Origin: CAVQXR01 sp963717955 | Lineage (GTDB): Bacteria; Actinomycetota; Thermoleophilia; Gaiellales; Gaiellaceae | Length of the DNA: 64,000 nt | NCBI GenBank assembly: GCA_963717955.1 | Contig: CAVQXR010000002.1 | Span: forward strand, 310,001-374,000 | Direction: 5' to 3' | Part shown: piece after piece, positions 18,067-27,362 of the stretch | Numbering within the stretch: position 1 is the first letter of the stretch | Layout of the letters: each line of letters begins with the position of its first letter | The notes under the pieces: model-generated | Told to the model about the DNA's origin: nothing | Databases searched by the model: none | What the model saw: only the letters and a program-made list of their open reading frames with translations | Translations under genes and position numbers: made by a program

Positions 18067-19251
18067 CTATGCGGGAATCACGGTCAGGGTCCGCGGCTGC
18101 TTCGAGAGGACCTCGATGCCGCGCTCGGTCATCAGCAAGGTCTCCATGTAGCTCGCGGTGAAGCCCCGGTCACGGTCGAAGAGAATGTTCTCGTAGTTCG
18201 TCACGTACCCGGGCTCCCAGGTGAACCGCTCGTAGGCGTCATTCGACAGGTAGGTGTGCCCCACCCAGTCGGGCGGCAGCGCGATCCCGAGCGCGTAGCC
18301 GCCGACCCACCAGACCTTTTCCCTCGGGAAGCGCGAGAACACGTACTCCTCGGCGACGCGTTGCGCGACGTCGAGCGGGTCTCCCGGCTTCACCGCTCTC
18401 TGAACCTCGAGGACGCTCTGCGCGGTCACCTCGAGGATCGCCCGCACCTCGGGGTGGTCCTCCCCGATCGCGAACGTCCGGCAGAGGTCGACGTGGTAGC
18501 GGTTCACGACGCCGCAGGCGTCGACGAACATCACGTCGCCGCGCTCGACGGGCCGCCGGCCCGGAGCGCCGTGGGTCCGGCACCACACGTGGGGGCCCGC
18601 CGAGACCATTGTGCGGATCGCAGCCTCCTCGCCGCCCGCATCCGCCATGAGCGCGTCGAGCCGCGCCGCGGTCTGGATCTCCGTCATCCCGGGCCGCACC
18701 TCGTCCCGCAACGCCACGAACGCCGCGTCGACCACGGCGGCGGCCCGGCGGACGCACTCGATCTCGCGCGGCGATTTCACGAGCCTGACGCGGTCGACGA
18801 TCCAGTCACCGTCCACGATCCGGCCGCCCCGATCGGCGAGCCGGTCGGCGACCTCCCTGATCAACGGCGCGGCGGGAGACGGTGAGTGCCACTCGATCCC
18901 GACGGATCCGCCCGTCCAGCCACGGGATGCGAACGCGTCGACGACGGTGTCGACCGCGGTCTCGTAGGTGAAGAACACCGCCTCGTCGTAGTGCGCCGAC
19001 AGTTCGACGAGCGTGCGGTGCCGTTCGTAGTCGACGAACACGAGGGACTCGTCGTCGCAGGTGATCACGACGCCGAGCGGTGCGCGCGGCGGGTACCAGA
19101 TCGACTCGAAGCCGGTCAGGTAGCACATGTTCGCCGGGCTCATCACGTAGAGTACGTCGACGCCGCGGCGTCCCATCTCGGCGCGCACGCGGCGAGCCCG
19201 GTCGCGGTACTCGTCGAGCGGGAACGGGAGCGCGTCGTCCGCCATCGCCAT
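18067..19251 (-). CDS. M24-family Xaa-Pro peptidase/creatinase-like enzyme
   Basis: 394 aa with the two-domain layout of the family: a creatinase-type N-terminal domain (1-150) and a pita-bread C-terminal domain. Likely metal ligands are the two Asp of FVDACGVVNRYHVDLCRTF, the His of DWVGHTYL and C-terminal glutamates in YENILF and METLLM. This favours a metal-dependent peptidase over a metal-free creatinase, although the surrounding amidases and guanidino genes make creatinase-like chemistry worth keeping in mind. The alternative start at 19245 is 2 codons shorter. It is divergent from the amidase with only 18 bp between. Confidence 0.83.
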   Translation of the reverse strand: MAMADDALPFPLDEYRDRARRVRAEMGRRGVDVLYVMSPANMCYLTGFESIWYPPRAPLGVVITCDDESLVFVDYERHRTLVELSAHYDEAVFFTYETAVDTVVDAFASRGWTGGSVGIEWHSPSPAAPLIREVADRLADRGGRIVDGDWIVDRVRLVKSPREIECVRRAAAVVDAAFVALRDEVRPGMTEIQTAARLDALMADAGGEEAAIRTMVSAGPHVWCRTHGAPGRRPVERGDVMFVDACGVVNRYHVDLCRTFAIGEDHPEVRAILEVTAQSVLEVQRAVKPGDPLDVAQRVAEEYVFSRFPREKVWWVGGYALGIALPPDWVGHTYLSNDAYERFTWEPGYVTNYENILFDRDRGFTASYMETLLMTERGIEVLSKQPRTLTVIPA

Positions 19252-19269
19252 CGGTCATCCTATGCGCAC

Positions 19270-20697
19270 GTGGACGACCTGCACTACCTCCCGGCGACAG
19301 AAGCGATCGACCTGTTCCGGGCGCGCCGGCTGTCGCCGGTCGAGCTCATGGAGGCCGTGATCGCCCGGACGGAGGCCGTCGACCGGCGTGTCAACGCGCT
19401 GCCCGTCCGCTTCTTCGACGATGCGCTCGACGCGGCGCGGCAGGCCGAGGCCCGGTACGCGGGGAAGGGTCGGCGTCCGCGACCGCTCGAGGGCATCCCG
19501 GTCGCCGTGAAGGAGGAGACCGCCGTCGCCGGCCAGCCCTGGACGCAGGGCTCGCTCGTCTACCGCGACGCCGTCGCCGACCACACCGCGGTCTGCGTCG
19601 AGCGCGTTGTCCGGGCCGGTGGGATCATCCACGCCCGCTCGGCCGCGCCGGAGTTCTCGTGTGCACCGTTCACCCACTCGCGCCTCTGGGGCGTGACCCG
19701 CAACCCGTGGAACCGGCGCTACAGCTGCGGCGGATCGTCGGGCGGCTCCGGGGCGGCGCTCGCAGCCGGAACGGCCACCCTCGCCACGGGGTCCGACATC
19801 GGCGGCTCGCTGCGGATCCCCGCCTCGTTCTGCGGGGTCGTCGGGTTCAAGCCGCCGTACGGGCGGGTACCGGAGGAGCCGCCGTTCAACCTCGACCACT
19901 GGTGCCACGAGGGCCCCATGGCCCGGACCGTCGCCGATTGCGCCCTGCTCGAGAACGTCATGGCCGGCCCCCACCCGTCCGATGTCGCATCCCTGCGGCC
20001 GAAGCTGCGGATCCCGGCGAAGTTGCCCGGGATCGCCGGCTGGCGGATCGCCCTCTCGCGGGATCTCGGGGGGTTCAGGATCGACCGCGACGTCGCCCGG
20101 AACCTGGACGCCGCGGCAGATGCGCTTCGCGAGGCCGGTGCGGTCGTCGAGGAGGTCGACCTCGGATGGGATCGGCGTGAGATCCTCGAGGCGACACGGA
20201 TCCACTTCGCCTCGATCTTCGCGGCAGTGCTCGCGGACGAGGTTCGGGAGCACCCCGACCTCGTGACCCCGTACGTGGCCGAGCTCGCCGAGCTGTCGAG
20301 GGTGTACGGCACTCCGGGCGACTTCGTCCGCGGGCTCGAGCTCGAGGCCCGGGTGTACGAGCGCCTGGGCCGGGTGCTCGAACGCCACCGGCTGCTGATC
20401 TGCCCGACCATGCCCCTGCCAGCCCTCCTCGCCGGGGACGACTATCTCGATCACGGGCCGATCGTGAACGGTGTGCGGCTCGAGAGCAGCTGGGAGATCC
20501 TGACCACGGCGGCCTTCAACGTCTGCAGCCGCTGCCCCGTCATGTCCGTGCCGTCCGGGATCGCCCGCAACGGCGTGCCCACGGGCGTCTCGATCGTGGG
20601 GCGAACCTACGACGACGTGAGCGTCTTCCGGGCCGCCGCTGCCTACGAGCGCGTCCGGCCGTGGCTCGACGCGCCGGACCGGCGCCCGAAGCTCTGA
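19270..20697 (+). CDS. Amidase signature family hydrolase
   Basis: 475 aa. The Ser-cisSer-Lys triad is recognisable: Lys in IPVAVKEETAV, Ser in CGGSSGGSGAA and the nucleophile Ser in GSDIGGSLRIPA. Amidases of this type hydrolyse amides to acid plus ammonia or amine. The GTG at 19270 (VDDLHYLPATEAID) is the start; longer in-frame sequence upstream is antisense to the M24 gene. It is followed 25 bp later by a cupin and then an FAD oxidoreductase, so the three probably form an amide/amine utilisation operon. Confidence 0.92.
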   Translation: MDDLHYLPATEAIDLFRARRLSPVELMEAVIARTEAVDRRVNALPVRFFDDALDAARQAEARYAGKGRRPRPLEGIPVAVKEETAVAGQPWTQGSLVYRDAVADHTAVCVERVVRAGGIIHARSAAPEFSCAPFTHSRLWGVTRNPWNRRYSCGGSSGGSGAALAAGTATLATGSDIGGSLRIPASFCGVVGFKPPYGRVPEEPPFNLDHWCHEGPMARTVADCALLENVMAGPHPSDVASLRPKLRIPAKLPGIAGWRIALSRDLGGFRIDRDVARNLDAAADALREAGAVVEEVDLGWDRREILEATRIHFASIFAAVLADEVREHPDLVTPYVAELAELSRVYGTPGDFVRGLELEARVYERLGRVLERHRLLICPTMPLPALLAGDDYLDHGPIVNGVRLESSWEILTTAAFNVCSRCPVMSVPSGIARNGVPTGVSIVGRTYDDVSVFRAAAAYERVRPWLDAPDRRPKL

Positions 20698-20722
20698 GCT
20701 CTAGCCCTGAGAGGAGGCAACG

Positions 20723-21121
20723 ATGGAGAAGCCGAGGCCGATGGTGGTTCCCATGGGCTCCGTGCCGCCGGTTCCCGCCGCCGACGCGGTGACGAAGGTG
20801 CGGATCGCCCGCCTGATCACGAAGAAGCGGTGCGGCTCGAACCTGCTGTGCGGCGTCTCGTGGCTCGACCCGGGCGAGGAGACGAACACCTGGTCGTCGC
20901 GGGAGCAGGACGACACCGCCCCGGGTGGCCACTGGTACGGCCCCGTGGACGAGACGTACTTCATCATCAGAGGCCGCCTCCGGCTCACCTGGAACGAAGG
21001 CGTGCTCGAGCTGAGCCCGAACGACGCGGTCTACCTCGCCCCCGGGTGGACGTACCACCTCGCAAACGTGGGCGACGAGCCCGCGTTCTTCACGTACTCG
21101 ATGACGCCGACGCCCGAATGA
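20723..21121 (+). CDS. Cupin-domain protein
   Basis: 132 aa single cupin barrel. Motif 1 is around GGHWYGPVDETYFIIRG and motif 2 around LSPNDAVYLAPGWTYHLAN, leaving His, Asp/Glu and His as possible metal ligands. It has a good GAGGAGG ribosome site, and its TGA overlaps the ATG of the FAD oxidoreductase by 4 bp. A small binding or isomerising partner of the oxidoreductase is plausible; no specific function is visible. Confidence 0.85.
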   Translation: MEKPRPMVVPMGSVPPVPAADAVTKVRIARLITKKRCGSNLLCGVSWLDPGEETNTWSSREQDDTAPGGHWYGPVDETYFIIRGRLRLTWNEGVLELSPNDAVYLAPGWTYHLANVGDEPAFFTYSMTPTPE

Positions 21122-22530
21122 CGGCCGAGGCGCCGCCCTATCCGGGGCGCAGCTGGTGGCTGCTCGAGGCGCTCGCCGCGGACCCCGGCGACCCATGCCC
21201 GCCGCTGCTCGAGGACACCGAAGCGGATGTCCTGATCGTCGGCGGCGGCTACACGGGGCTGTGGACCGCCCACAACCTGCTCACGCTCTCGCCCGGTCTC
21301 CGGGTCGTGGTGCTCGAGCGCGACATCTGCGGCGGCGGCCCGAGCGGACGCAACGGCGGGTTCGTGAACGGCTTCTGGTCGTACCTCGGCGAGCACGCCG
21401 GGCTGTTCGGCAAGGAGCGCGCGATGGCGCTCGCGCGTGCCGGAGAGCAGAGCGTGGTGGAGGTGGGGGAGTGGTGTGAGCGCCACGGTGTCGACGCCTG
21501 GTACGTTCGGGCCGGCGAGGTCGGCGCCGAGACGGCGCCGGGCCAGGCCGGCCGCCGGCACGAGCTGGTGGAGACGGCGGCGCGCTTCGGCGTCCCCGAT
21601 CGGATCACGGAGCTCTCGCCCGAGGCCCTCGGCGCCAGGATCGAGCTCCCGAACCGCCCGGCAGGGATGCTGCTCCGCGAGAGCGGCACCGTCCATCCGG
21701 CCCGCCTCGCACGGGGGCTACGGCGCGTGGTGCTCGGGCAGGGCGCGAAGGTCTTCGAAACGAGCCCGGTCCGGCGGCTCCGGCTCGATGGCCCCGCGGT
21801 CGCGGAGACACCTGGTGGGCGCGTGCGGGCGGCGACCGTCGTGCTCGCTGCGGGATCGTGGCTCGCCTCGCACCGCGCGCTTCGTTCCCGGCTCACGGTG
21901 CGGGGCTCCTACATCGTCCTCACCGAGCCGGCACCCGAGCGGCTTGCCGGGATCGGCTGGACGGGCGGTGAGAGCCTCTGGAACTTCCGCTCGGCGGTGA
22001 ACTACGTCCGGACGACCGCGGACGGTCGGATCGCCTTCGGTACCGGGGGGATGCAGCCCGGTCTCGGCATGCGGGTGGGTGAGGGCCACGACTGGCACGA
22101 GCGATTCGTCGCCGAGGTCGCCCGCCAGTTCCGGCGGATGTTCCCGTCGTTCGCGGACGTCGGGCTCGAGGCCGCCTGGGGCGGCCCCATCGACGTCTCC
22201 GGCGCGCACCTCGTGTTCGTCGACCGCCTTCCCGCCGGCGACGTCCACGTCGCCGCGGGCTACACGGGCAACGGCGTGGGCCCGTGTCATCTCGTTGGCA
22301 AGATCCTCGCCCGCAGGGCCCTCGGGATCGAGGACGAGCTGACGCGGCTTCCGATCGTCGGCTTCCGTCCAAGACGCTTCCCACCGGAGCCCTTGCGCTC
22401 CCTCGGTGCGTTCGCCGTGAACGAGGCCGCGCTCCGCCGCTGTGCTGCCGAGGACGAGGGCCGAGCGGCAGGCGCCCTCACCACAGCCGTGGCCAGGCTC
22501 CCCCGCCGCATCGGCTACCTCCTGGGCTAG
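21118..22530 (+). CDS. FAD-dependent oxidoreductase, PuuB-like (gamma-glutamylputrescine oxidase family)
   Basis: 470 aa DAO-superfamily flavoprotein. The N-terminal FAD motif DVLIVGGGYTGLWTAHNL and the following GGPSGRNGGFVNGF block match the PuuB/OrdL branch, which oxidises putrescine conjugates and other secondary amines. The C-terminal FAD loop is HVAAGYTGNGVGP. It starts inside the cupin stop (ATGA), so production is coupled. With the amidase upstream it could oxidise an amine released by hydrolysis, which is inference. Confidence 0.87.
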   Translation: MTAEAPPYPGRSWWLLEALAADPGDPCPPLLEDTEADVLIVGGGYTGLWTAHNLLTLSPGLRVVVLERDICGGGPSGRNGGFVNGFWSYLGEHAGLFGKERAMALARAGEQSVVEVGEWCERHGVDAWYVRAGEVGAETAPGQAGRRHELVETAARFGVPDRITELSPEALGARIELPNRPAGMLLRESGTVHPARLARGLRRVVLGQGAKVFETSPVRRLRLDGPAVAETPGGRVRAATVVLAAGSWLASHRALRSRLTVRGSYIVLTEPAPERLAGIGWTGGESLWNFRSAVNYVRTTADGRIAFGTGGMQPGLGMRVGEGHDWHERFVAEVARQFRRMFPSFADVGLEAAWGGPIDVSGAHLVFVDRLPAGDVHVAAGYTGNGVGPCHLVGKILARRALGIEDELTRLPIVGFRPRRFPPEPLRSLGAFAVNEAALRRCAAEDEGRAAGALTTAVARLPRRIGYLLG

Positions 22531-22571
22531 CCCGGCCGGGAGGCACCGAACCCATCACGGGCGCCCCGGTT

Positions 22572-25500
22572 TCAGGCGATGAGGGCTCGCACCTGGCGGA
22601 GCGCGACCGTCAGGGCGGCGAGGCTCGCTTCCCCCTGGGCCCCGAGCGAGGAGACGAGCCGGTCGAGCCGTTCGTAGGCCTCGGCATGGCGCTCCGCGTA
22701 TCCGTCGACGGCGGCCGCGATCGGGCGCCCCGCGGCGCCGTCGAGAACGCGAAGCACGATGTCCCGGCGGAGCGTCATCAGATCGTCTCCCATTGCCTGC
22801 CCGGCCCACCGTTGCCAGCGCGAGGTCTCGGGGAGGTCCGGTAGCCGACGCTCGATCCAGTCGAGATGGAACCGCTCGCCGGCGAGGTAGAAGGCGGAGG
22901 CGACGTCGCCGATCGTCTCGCCCGTGGTGCGGGCGACGGTGACGATGTCGGGCGCGTGCACGAGCTCCGGCTGATACGCGTGGCGGCGGGCAAGATCCTC
23001 GGCCACATCCTTCGCGACGAGATCGATGACGACGGCCTCTCGGGTGCTCCGCCATGACTCCGAGCCGACGGCCCCGATCGCCTTCGAGAGCTCCGCGAAC
23101 ACCGGCGCCGTCTCCTCGATCGTCACCCCGAGCGGCGCGCTCGGCGGGTTCAGCAGGTACCAGCGGGCAACGTCCTCGACGAGCGTGTCGACGCCGACCA
23201 TGAGCACGTTCTGGACGACGGGATCGATCTTCCCGTCGAGGGCCTCCACGTCGTCCCACCGCTCCTGGGCGCCCGTGACGTACCGGGCGATCCAGTAGGC
23301 GCGGGCGACCTCCGCCGCTTCCGCGCCCGTCTCGGAGGCGACTCGAGACGCCCACGTGATTCCGAGGTCGTTGACGACGACGTTCGCGGTGATCGTGGAC
23401 GCGAGATGACGGCGTAGCGGGTGGCGGTCGACGAGCGCGCCGAACTGCTCGACGACCCGCACCGGGAAGTACCTCCGGACCGCATCGAGAAGGAACGGGT
23501 CGTCCGGGAGCGTCGAGGGCTCGATCTTCCCCTCGAGGCTTCGCTTCGCGTAGGCGAGCAGGACGCACAGCTCGGGGCGGGCCATCCCGCGACCGCTCCT
23601 GGCCCGCTCGGCCATCTCGTCCGTGGAGGGAAGGCTCTCGAGCCCGCGGTCGAGCAGGCCATCCTCCTCGAGGGAGACCATGAGGTCCTCGTAGGCCGCG
23701 ACGCGGTCCGTCGAGACGGCGACCTCCTGGGAGAGGATCTGGGCCTGCAGGTAGTTGTCGTACAGCACGTGCGCCGCGACGTCCTGCTCGACCTCGTGCA
23801 GCAGCTCGTCGCGCTGCTTCTGTGTCACATCGCCGGCGGCGAGCGCGATCCCGAGGAGGATCTTCAGGTTCACCTCGTGATCCGAGCAGTCGACCCCAGC
23901 GGAGTTGTCGATGAAGTCGGCGTTGATGCGCCCGCCGGCATTGTCGAACTCGATGCGGCCCTTCTGCGTGACGCCGAGGTTGCCGCCTTCACAGACGACG
24001 CGGCAGCGCAGCTCGGCTCCGTTCGCGCGGATCGCGTCGTTCGTGCGGTCGCCGGCGTCCTCGTGCGTCTCCGTCGTCGCCTTCACGAACGTGCCGATGC
24101 CCCCGTTCCAGAGCAGGTCGACCGGCGCGCGGAGGATCGCGGCGAGCACCTCCGCCGGGGGCGGCGCGGTGTCGCCGGCCTCGATCCCGAGCGCGCGGCG
24201 CGCTTCGGCGGAGAGTGGGATCGACTTCTCCTGCCGCGACCACACCCCGCCGCCCGGTGAGAGCTTCGAGCGGTCGTAGTCGTCCCAGGACGACGCCGTC
24301 AGCTCGAAGAGGCGGCGACGCTCCCGAAACGACACGGCGGGATCGGGATCCGGGTCGACGAAGACGTGGCGATGGTCGAAGGCGGCCACGAGCTGGATCT
24401 GGTCTGAGAGCAGCATGCCGTTGCCGAAGACGTCCCCGGACATGTCGCCGATGCCGACGACCGTGAACGGTCTGCTCGTGAGGTCGTGCCCGAGCTCGCG
24501 GAAGTGACGCTTCACCGACTCCCAGGCCCCGCGGGCGGTGATCGCGAGCTTCTTGTGGTCGTACCCGCGTGATCCACCGGATGCGAAGGCATCGCCGAGC
24601 CAGAACCGGTACTCGTCCGCGATCTCGTTCGCGACGTCGGAGAACGTTGCCGTCCCCTTGTCGGCTGCGACCACCAGATACGGATCGTCGTCGTCCAGGA
24701 CGCGGACGTCGGGGGGGTGTACGGTCTCGCCGAGGATGAGGTTGTCCGTCAGATCGAGCATGCCGCGCATGAGCGTCGAGTACCGGGCGACGACCTCCGC
24801 CTTCAGCGCGTCGGTGTCCGCCGGCGTGCGTTTCAGGACGAAGCCGCCCTTGGAGCCGACCGGGACGATCACGGCGTTCTTGACCATCTGAGCCTTCATG
24901 AGACCGAGCACCTCGGTGCGGTAGTCCTCCTTGCGGTCAGACCAGCGGATCCCGCCCCGCGCGATCTTGCCACCCCGCAGGTGGATGCCCTCCATCGCGG
25001 GCGAGTAGACGAAGATCTCGTACAGCGGGTACGGCCTGGGCATGTCCGGGACCGCCGCCGAGACGAGCTTGAACGAGACGTAGTCGCGGTCCGGCCGGAA
25101 GGCGTTCGTCCGCACGGTCGCGAGTATCAGCCCGAGTTGCGCCCGCATGATCCGGTCCTCGTCGAGGCTCTTCACCCGGTCGAGGTCGGCGCGGATCTCG
25201 GCGACCGCCGCCCGCTCGGCATCGACGTTCTCCTCATGGGACGGGTCGAACCGCAGCTCGAACAGCTCGACGAGCTTCCGGGCGATGCCGGGATTCCGAG
25301 CGAGCGCCTCGTTCTTGTACTCGACGCCGAAGGCGGCTCCGACCCGCAGACGGTACGTCCGGTACGCGCGCAAGATCCCGACCCGCTGCCACGTCAGGCC
25401 GGCGGACACGATCAGCCGGTTGAGCGAGTCGGATTCGGCGTGTCCATTCCAGATCGCGGAGATCGCGTCGGCGATCCGCGCTCCGGATGCGGCGAGATCG

Positions 25501-27344
25501 AGGCAGTCGCCGTTCGCGTCGACGACCCCGAAGTCGTGGAGGTACACGTCGTCGTCGCTCTCGAGCCGGGTCGGGACCTCCTCGACGACGATCAGCCCCA
25601 GGTGCTCGAGGATCGGCATGAAGTCGGACAGCCTGACCTTGCCGCCGGTCTTGTACAGGCCGACGCGGGTCAGGCGTTGCTCGTGCTCCCTCTCGTTCTG
25701 GAGTGCGACCGCGAACGGCTCGCCCGCCGCCAGGCGTTCGAACTGCTCGATGTCGAGCAGTGACAGGTAGATGTCGGTCGAGGACTTGTAGTAGGCCGGA
25801 AGAAGGGCCGAGTACCGGTCGGCGAGGAGGTTTCCCCGTTCCTCTCCGTGGAGCTGGACGAGACGATCGCGGAGGCGGTCGTCCCAGGTCCGGGTCGTCC
25901 TGATCACCTCTTGCTCGAGATCGGCGAAGGAGACCTGCGGTATCGCCCCGTCGACATGGACCATGAAGTGAATCCGTGCCTGCTCGTCGTCGCCGAGAGA
26001 CAGGTGGTAGTCGATCGAGTTGCCGTTGAAGCGCCGCAGGAACAGATCCTGCAGACGGAGGCGCAGCTCGGCGTTGAAGCGATCACGGGGGAGCGCGACG
26101 AGGACGGCGATCCGGCCCTCCTCGAGGTTCGAGCGCACGAAGAGCTGGATGTGGCGCCGCTCCTGCAGGTCGAGGAGCCGAACGAGGGTCTGCCGCAACT
26201 CCTCGACGGGGGCCGTGAAGAGCTCGTCTTTCGGGAACGACTCGAAGAGCTCGATCAGCGACTTGTAGTCGTGGGAGCCCTCGAGGTAGTCCTCGGCGAT
26301 CGCGATCTGGCGGAGCTTGCGGGAGAGGATCGGCGTGCGGCCGGCCGGCTCCATGTACGCCTTGCGGGTGAAGAGGCCGAGGAGTCGCAGCGCCCCGATC
26401 ACGCTGCCGCGCTCGTCGACGCGCTTGACCGCGATGTCGTCCATCTTCGCCCGGCGGTGAACGGTCGAGTAGCGGTTCGTCTTCGAGACGACGAGCACCG
26501 GCCCCTCTAGAAGGCGGTCGCGCAGGCCCGGGTCGATCGCCTCGAGCGGCACCGGCTCGCGGTACCGGGACTGATCGTCCGAGGTGAGGAGCCCGAGGCC
26601 CGCGCCCGGCACGACGGCGAGCCTGTCGCCGCGGAGGTCGTACTCGCGGTAGCCGAGGAAGACGAAGTTACGGTCCAGCAGCCATTCGAGGAATGCTCGG
26701 GTCTCCTCGATCTCGTCCAGGGCGTACCGGCTGACACTGCCGCGCGCGGCCTCGATCATCGTCGTCACCCGGGCCTTCATCTCGGCCCGGTCGGCAACCG
26801 TCGCCTGTACGTCGTGGAGCGAGCGGAGGACGCGCTCGGTCACCCTCGCAAGCTCGGCGTCGGAGAGGTGGCGCGAGAGCTCGAAGTGCATCATCGACTC
26901 GCGCACGGCCGCCTCGCGGGCGTGGAGGATGCGCCGGATCCGCCCGCTCTCGTCTCGCTCGACGCCGACGACCGGGTGGATCACCTCGCGCAGATCGGTC
27001 CCGTCCGCCGAGATCGCCGCCGAGACGGAATCCACGAGGAAGGGCGAGTCATCGCAGTTCGTCTCGACCACGGAACCCACCGAGGCGTAGCCGTCGCTGG
27101 CCAGGGTGGGGTTGAAGGCCCGCACGATGAACGCCTCCGCGCCCCGGCCGTCGGCGAACTCGAACGCCGCGACGATCTGGCCGAACAGCTCCTCGGCGGA
27201 TACTTCGGCCTCCTCCTCGGGCGTCATCCGCCGGACGTAGGCGCGCGCAAACTCGCGCACGGCGCCGGCACGCGAGGCGGGGACATGCTCCGCGATGCGC
27301 CGGAACAGCTCCTGGACGAGCGGGGTCGTCGCCCCGTCAGCCAT
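22572..27344 (-). CDS. NAD-specific glutamate dehydrogenase, large (180-kDa) type
   Basis: 1590 aa, near the usual length of the family (about 1600-1650). A long N-terminal regulatory region with ACT-like folds (about 30-700) precedes the GDH catalytic core. The core contains KIARGGIRWSDRKEDYR, the lysine-rich VPVGSKGGFVLKR, the glycine-rich GIGDMSGDVFGNGML and a C-terminal helical domain. It deaminates glutamate to 2-oxoglutarate with NAD, the catabolic direction. The frame is intact over 4.8 kb. It starts 18 bp after the class III aminotransferase, so amino groups collected as glutamate can be released as ammonium. Confidence 0.95.
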   Translation of the reverse strand: MADGATTPLVQELFRRIAEHVPASRAGAVREFARAYVRRMTPEEEAEVSAEELFGQIVAAFEFADGRGAEAFIVRAFNPTLASDGYASVGSVVETNCDDSPFLVDSVSAAISADGTDLREVIHPVVGVERDESGRIRRILHAREAAVRESMMHFELSRHLSDAELARVTERVLRSLHDVQATVADRAEMKARVTTMIEAARGSVSRYALDEIEETRAFLEWLLDRNFVFLGYREYDLRGDRLAVVPGAGLGLLTSDDQSRYREPVPLEAIDPGLRDRLLEGPVLVVSKTNRYSTVHRRAKMDDIAVKRVDERGSVIGALRLLGLFTRKAYMEPAGRTPILSRKLRQIAIAEDYLEGSHDYKSLIELFESFPKDELFTAPVEELRQTLVRLLDLQERRHIQLFVRSNLEEGRIAVLVALPRDRFNAELRLRLQDLFLRRFNGNSIDYHLSLGDDEQARIHFMVHVDGAIPQVSFADLEQEVIRTTRTWDDRLRDRLVQLHGEERGNLLADRYSALLPAYYKSSTDIYLSLLDIEQFERLAAGEPFAVALQNEREHEQRLTRVGLYKTGGKVRLSDFMPILEHLGLIVVEEVPTRLESDDDVYLHDFGVVDANGDCLDLAASGARIADAISAIWNGHAESDSLNRLIVSAGLTWQRVGILRAYRTYRLRVGAAFGVEYKNEALARNPGIARKLVELFELRFDPSHEENVDAERAAVAEIRADLDRVKSLDEDRIMRAQLGLILATVRTNAFRPDRDYVSFKLVSAAVPDMPRPYPLYEIFVYSPAMEGIHLRGGKIARGGIRWSDRKEDYRTEVLGLMKAQMVKNAVIVPVGSKGGFVLKRTPADTDALKAEVVARYSTLMRGMLDLTDNLILGETVHPPDVRVLDDDDPYLVVAADKGTATFSDVANEIADEYRFWLGDAFASGGSRGYDHKKLAITARGAWESVKRHFRELGHDLTSRPFTVVGIGDMSGDVFGNGMLLSDQIQLVAAFDHRHVFVDPDPDPAVSFRERRRLFELTASSWDDYDRSKLSPGGGVWSRQEKSIPLSAEARRALGIEAGDTAPPPAEVLAAILRAPVDLLWNGGIGTFVKATTETHEDAGDRTNDAIRANGAELRCRVVCEGGNLGVTQKGRIEFDNAGGRINADFIDNSAGVDCSDHEVNLKILLGIALAAGDVTQKQRDELLHEVEQDVAAHVLYDNYLQAQILSQEVAVSTDRVAAYEDLMVSLEEDGLLDRGLESLPSTDEMAERARSGRGMARPELCVLLAYAKRSLEGKIEPSTLPDDPFLLDAVRRYFPVRVVEQFGALVDRHPLRRHLASTITANVVVNDLGITWASRVASETGAEAAEVARAYWIARYVTGAQERWDDVEALDGKIDPVVQNVLMVGVDTLVEDVARWYLLNPPSAPLGVTIEETAPVFAELSKAIGAVGSESWRSTREAVVIDLVAKDVAEDLARRHAYQPELVHAPDIVTVARTTGETIGDVASAFYLAGERFHLDWIERRLPDLPETSRWQRWAGQAMGDDLMTLRRDIVLRVLDGAAGRPIAAAVDGYAERHAEAYERLDRLVSSLGAQGEASLAALTVALRQVRALIA

Positions 27345-27362
27345 GGCCGTCGGCCCTGCGGC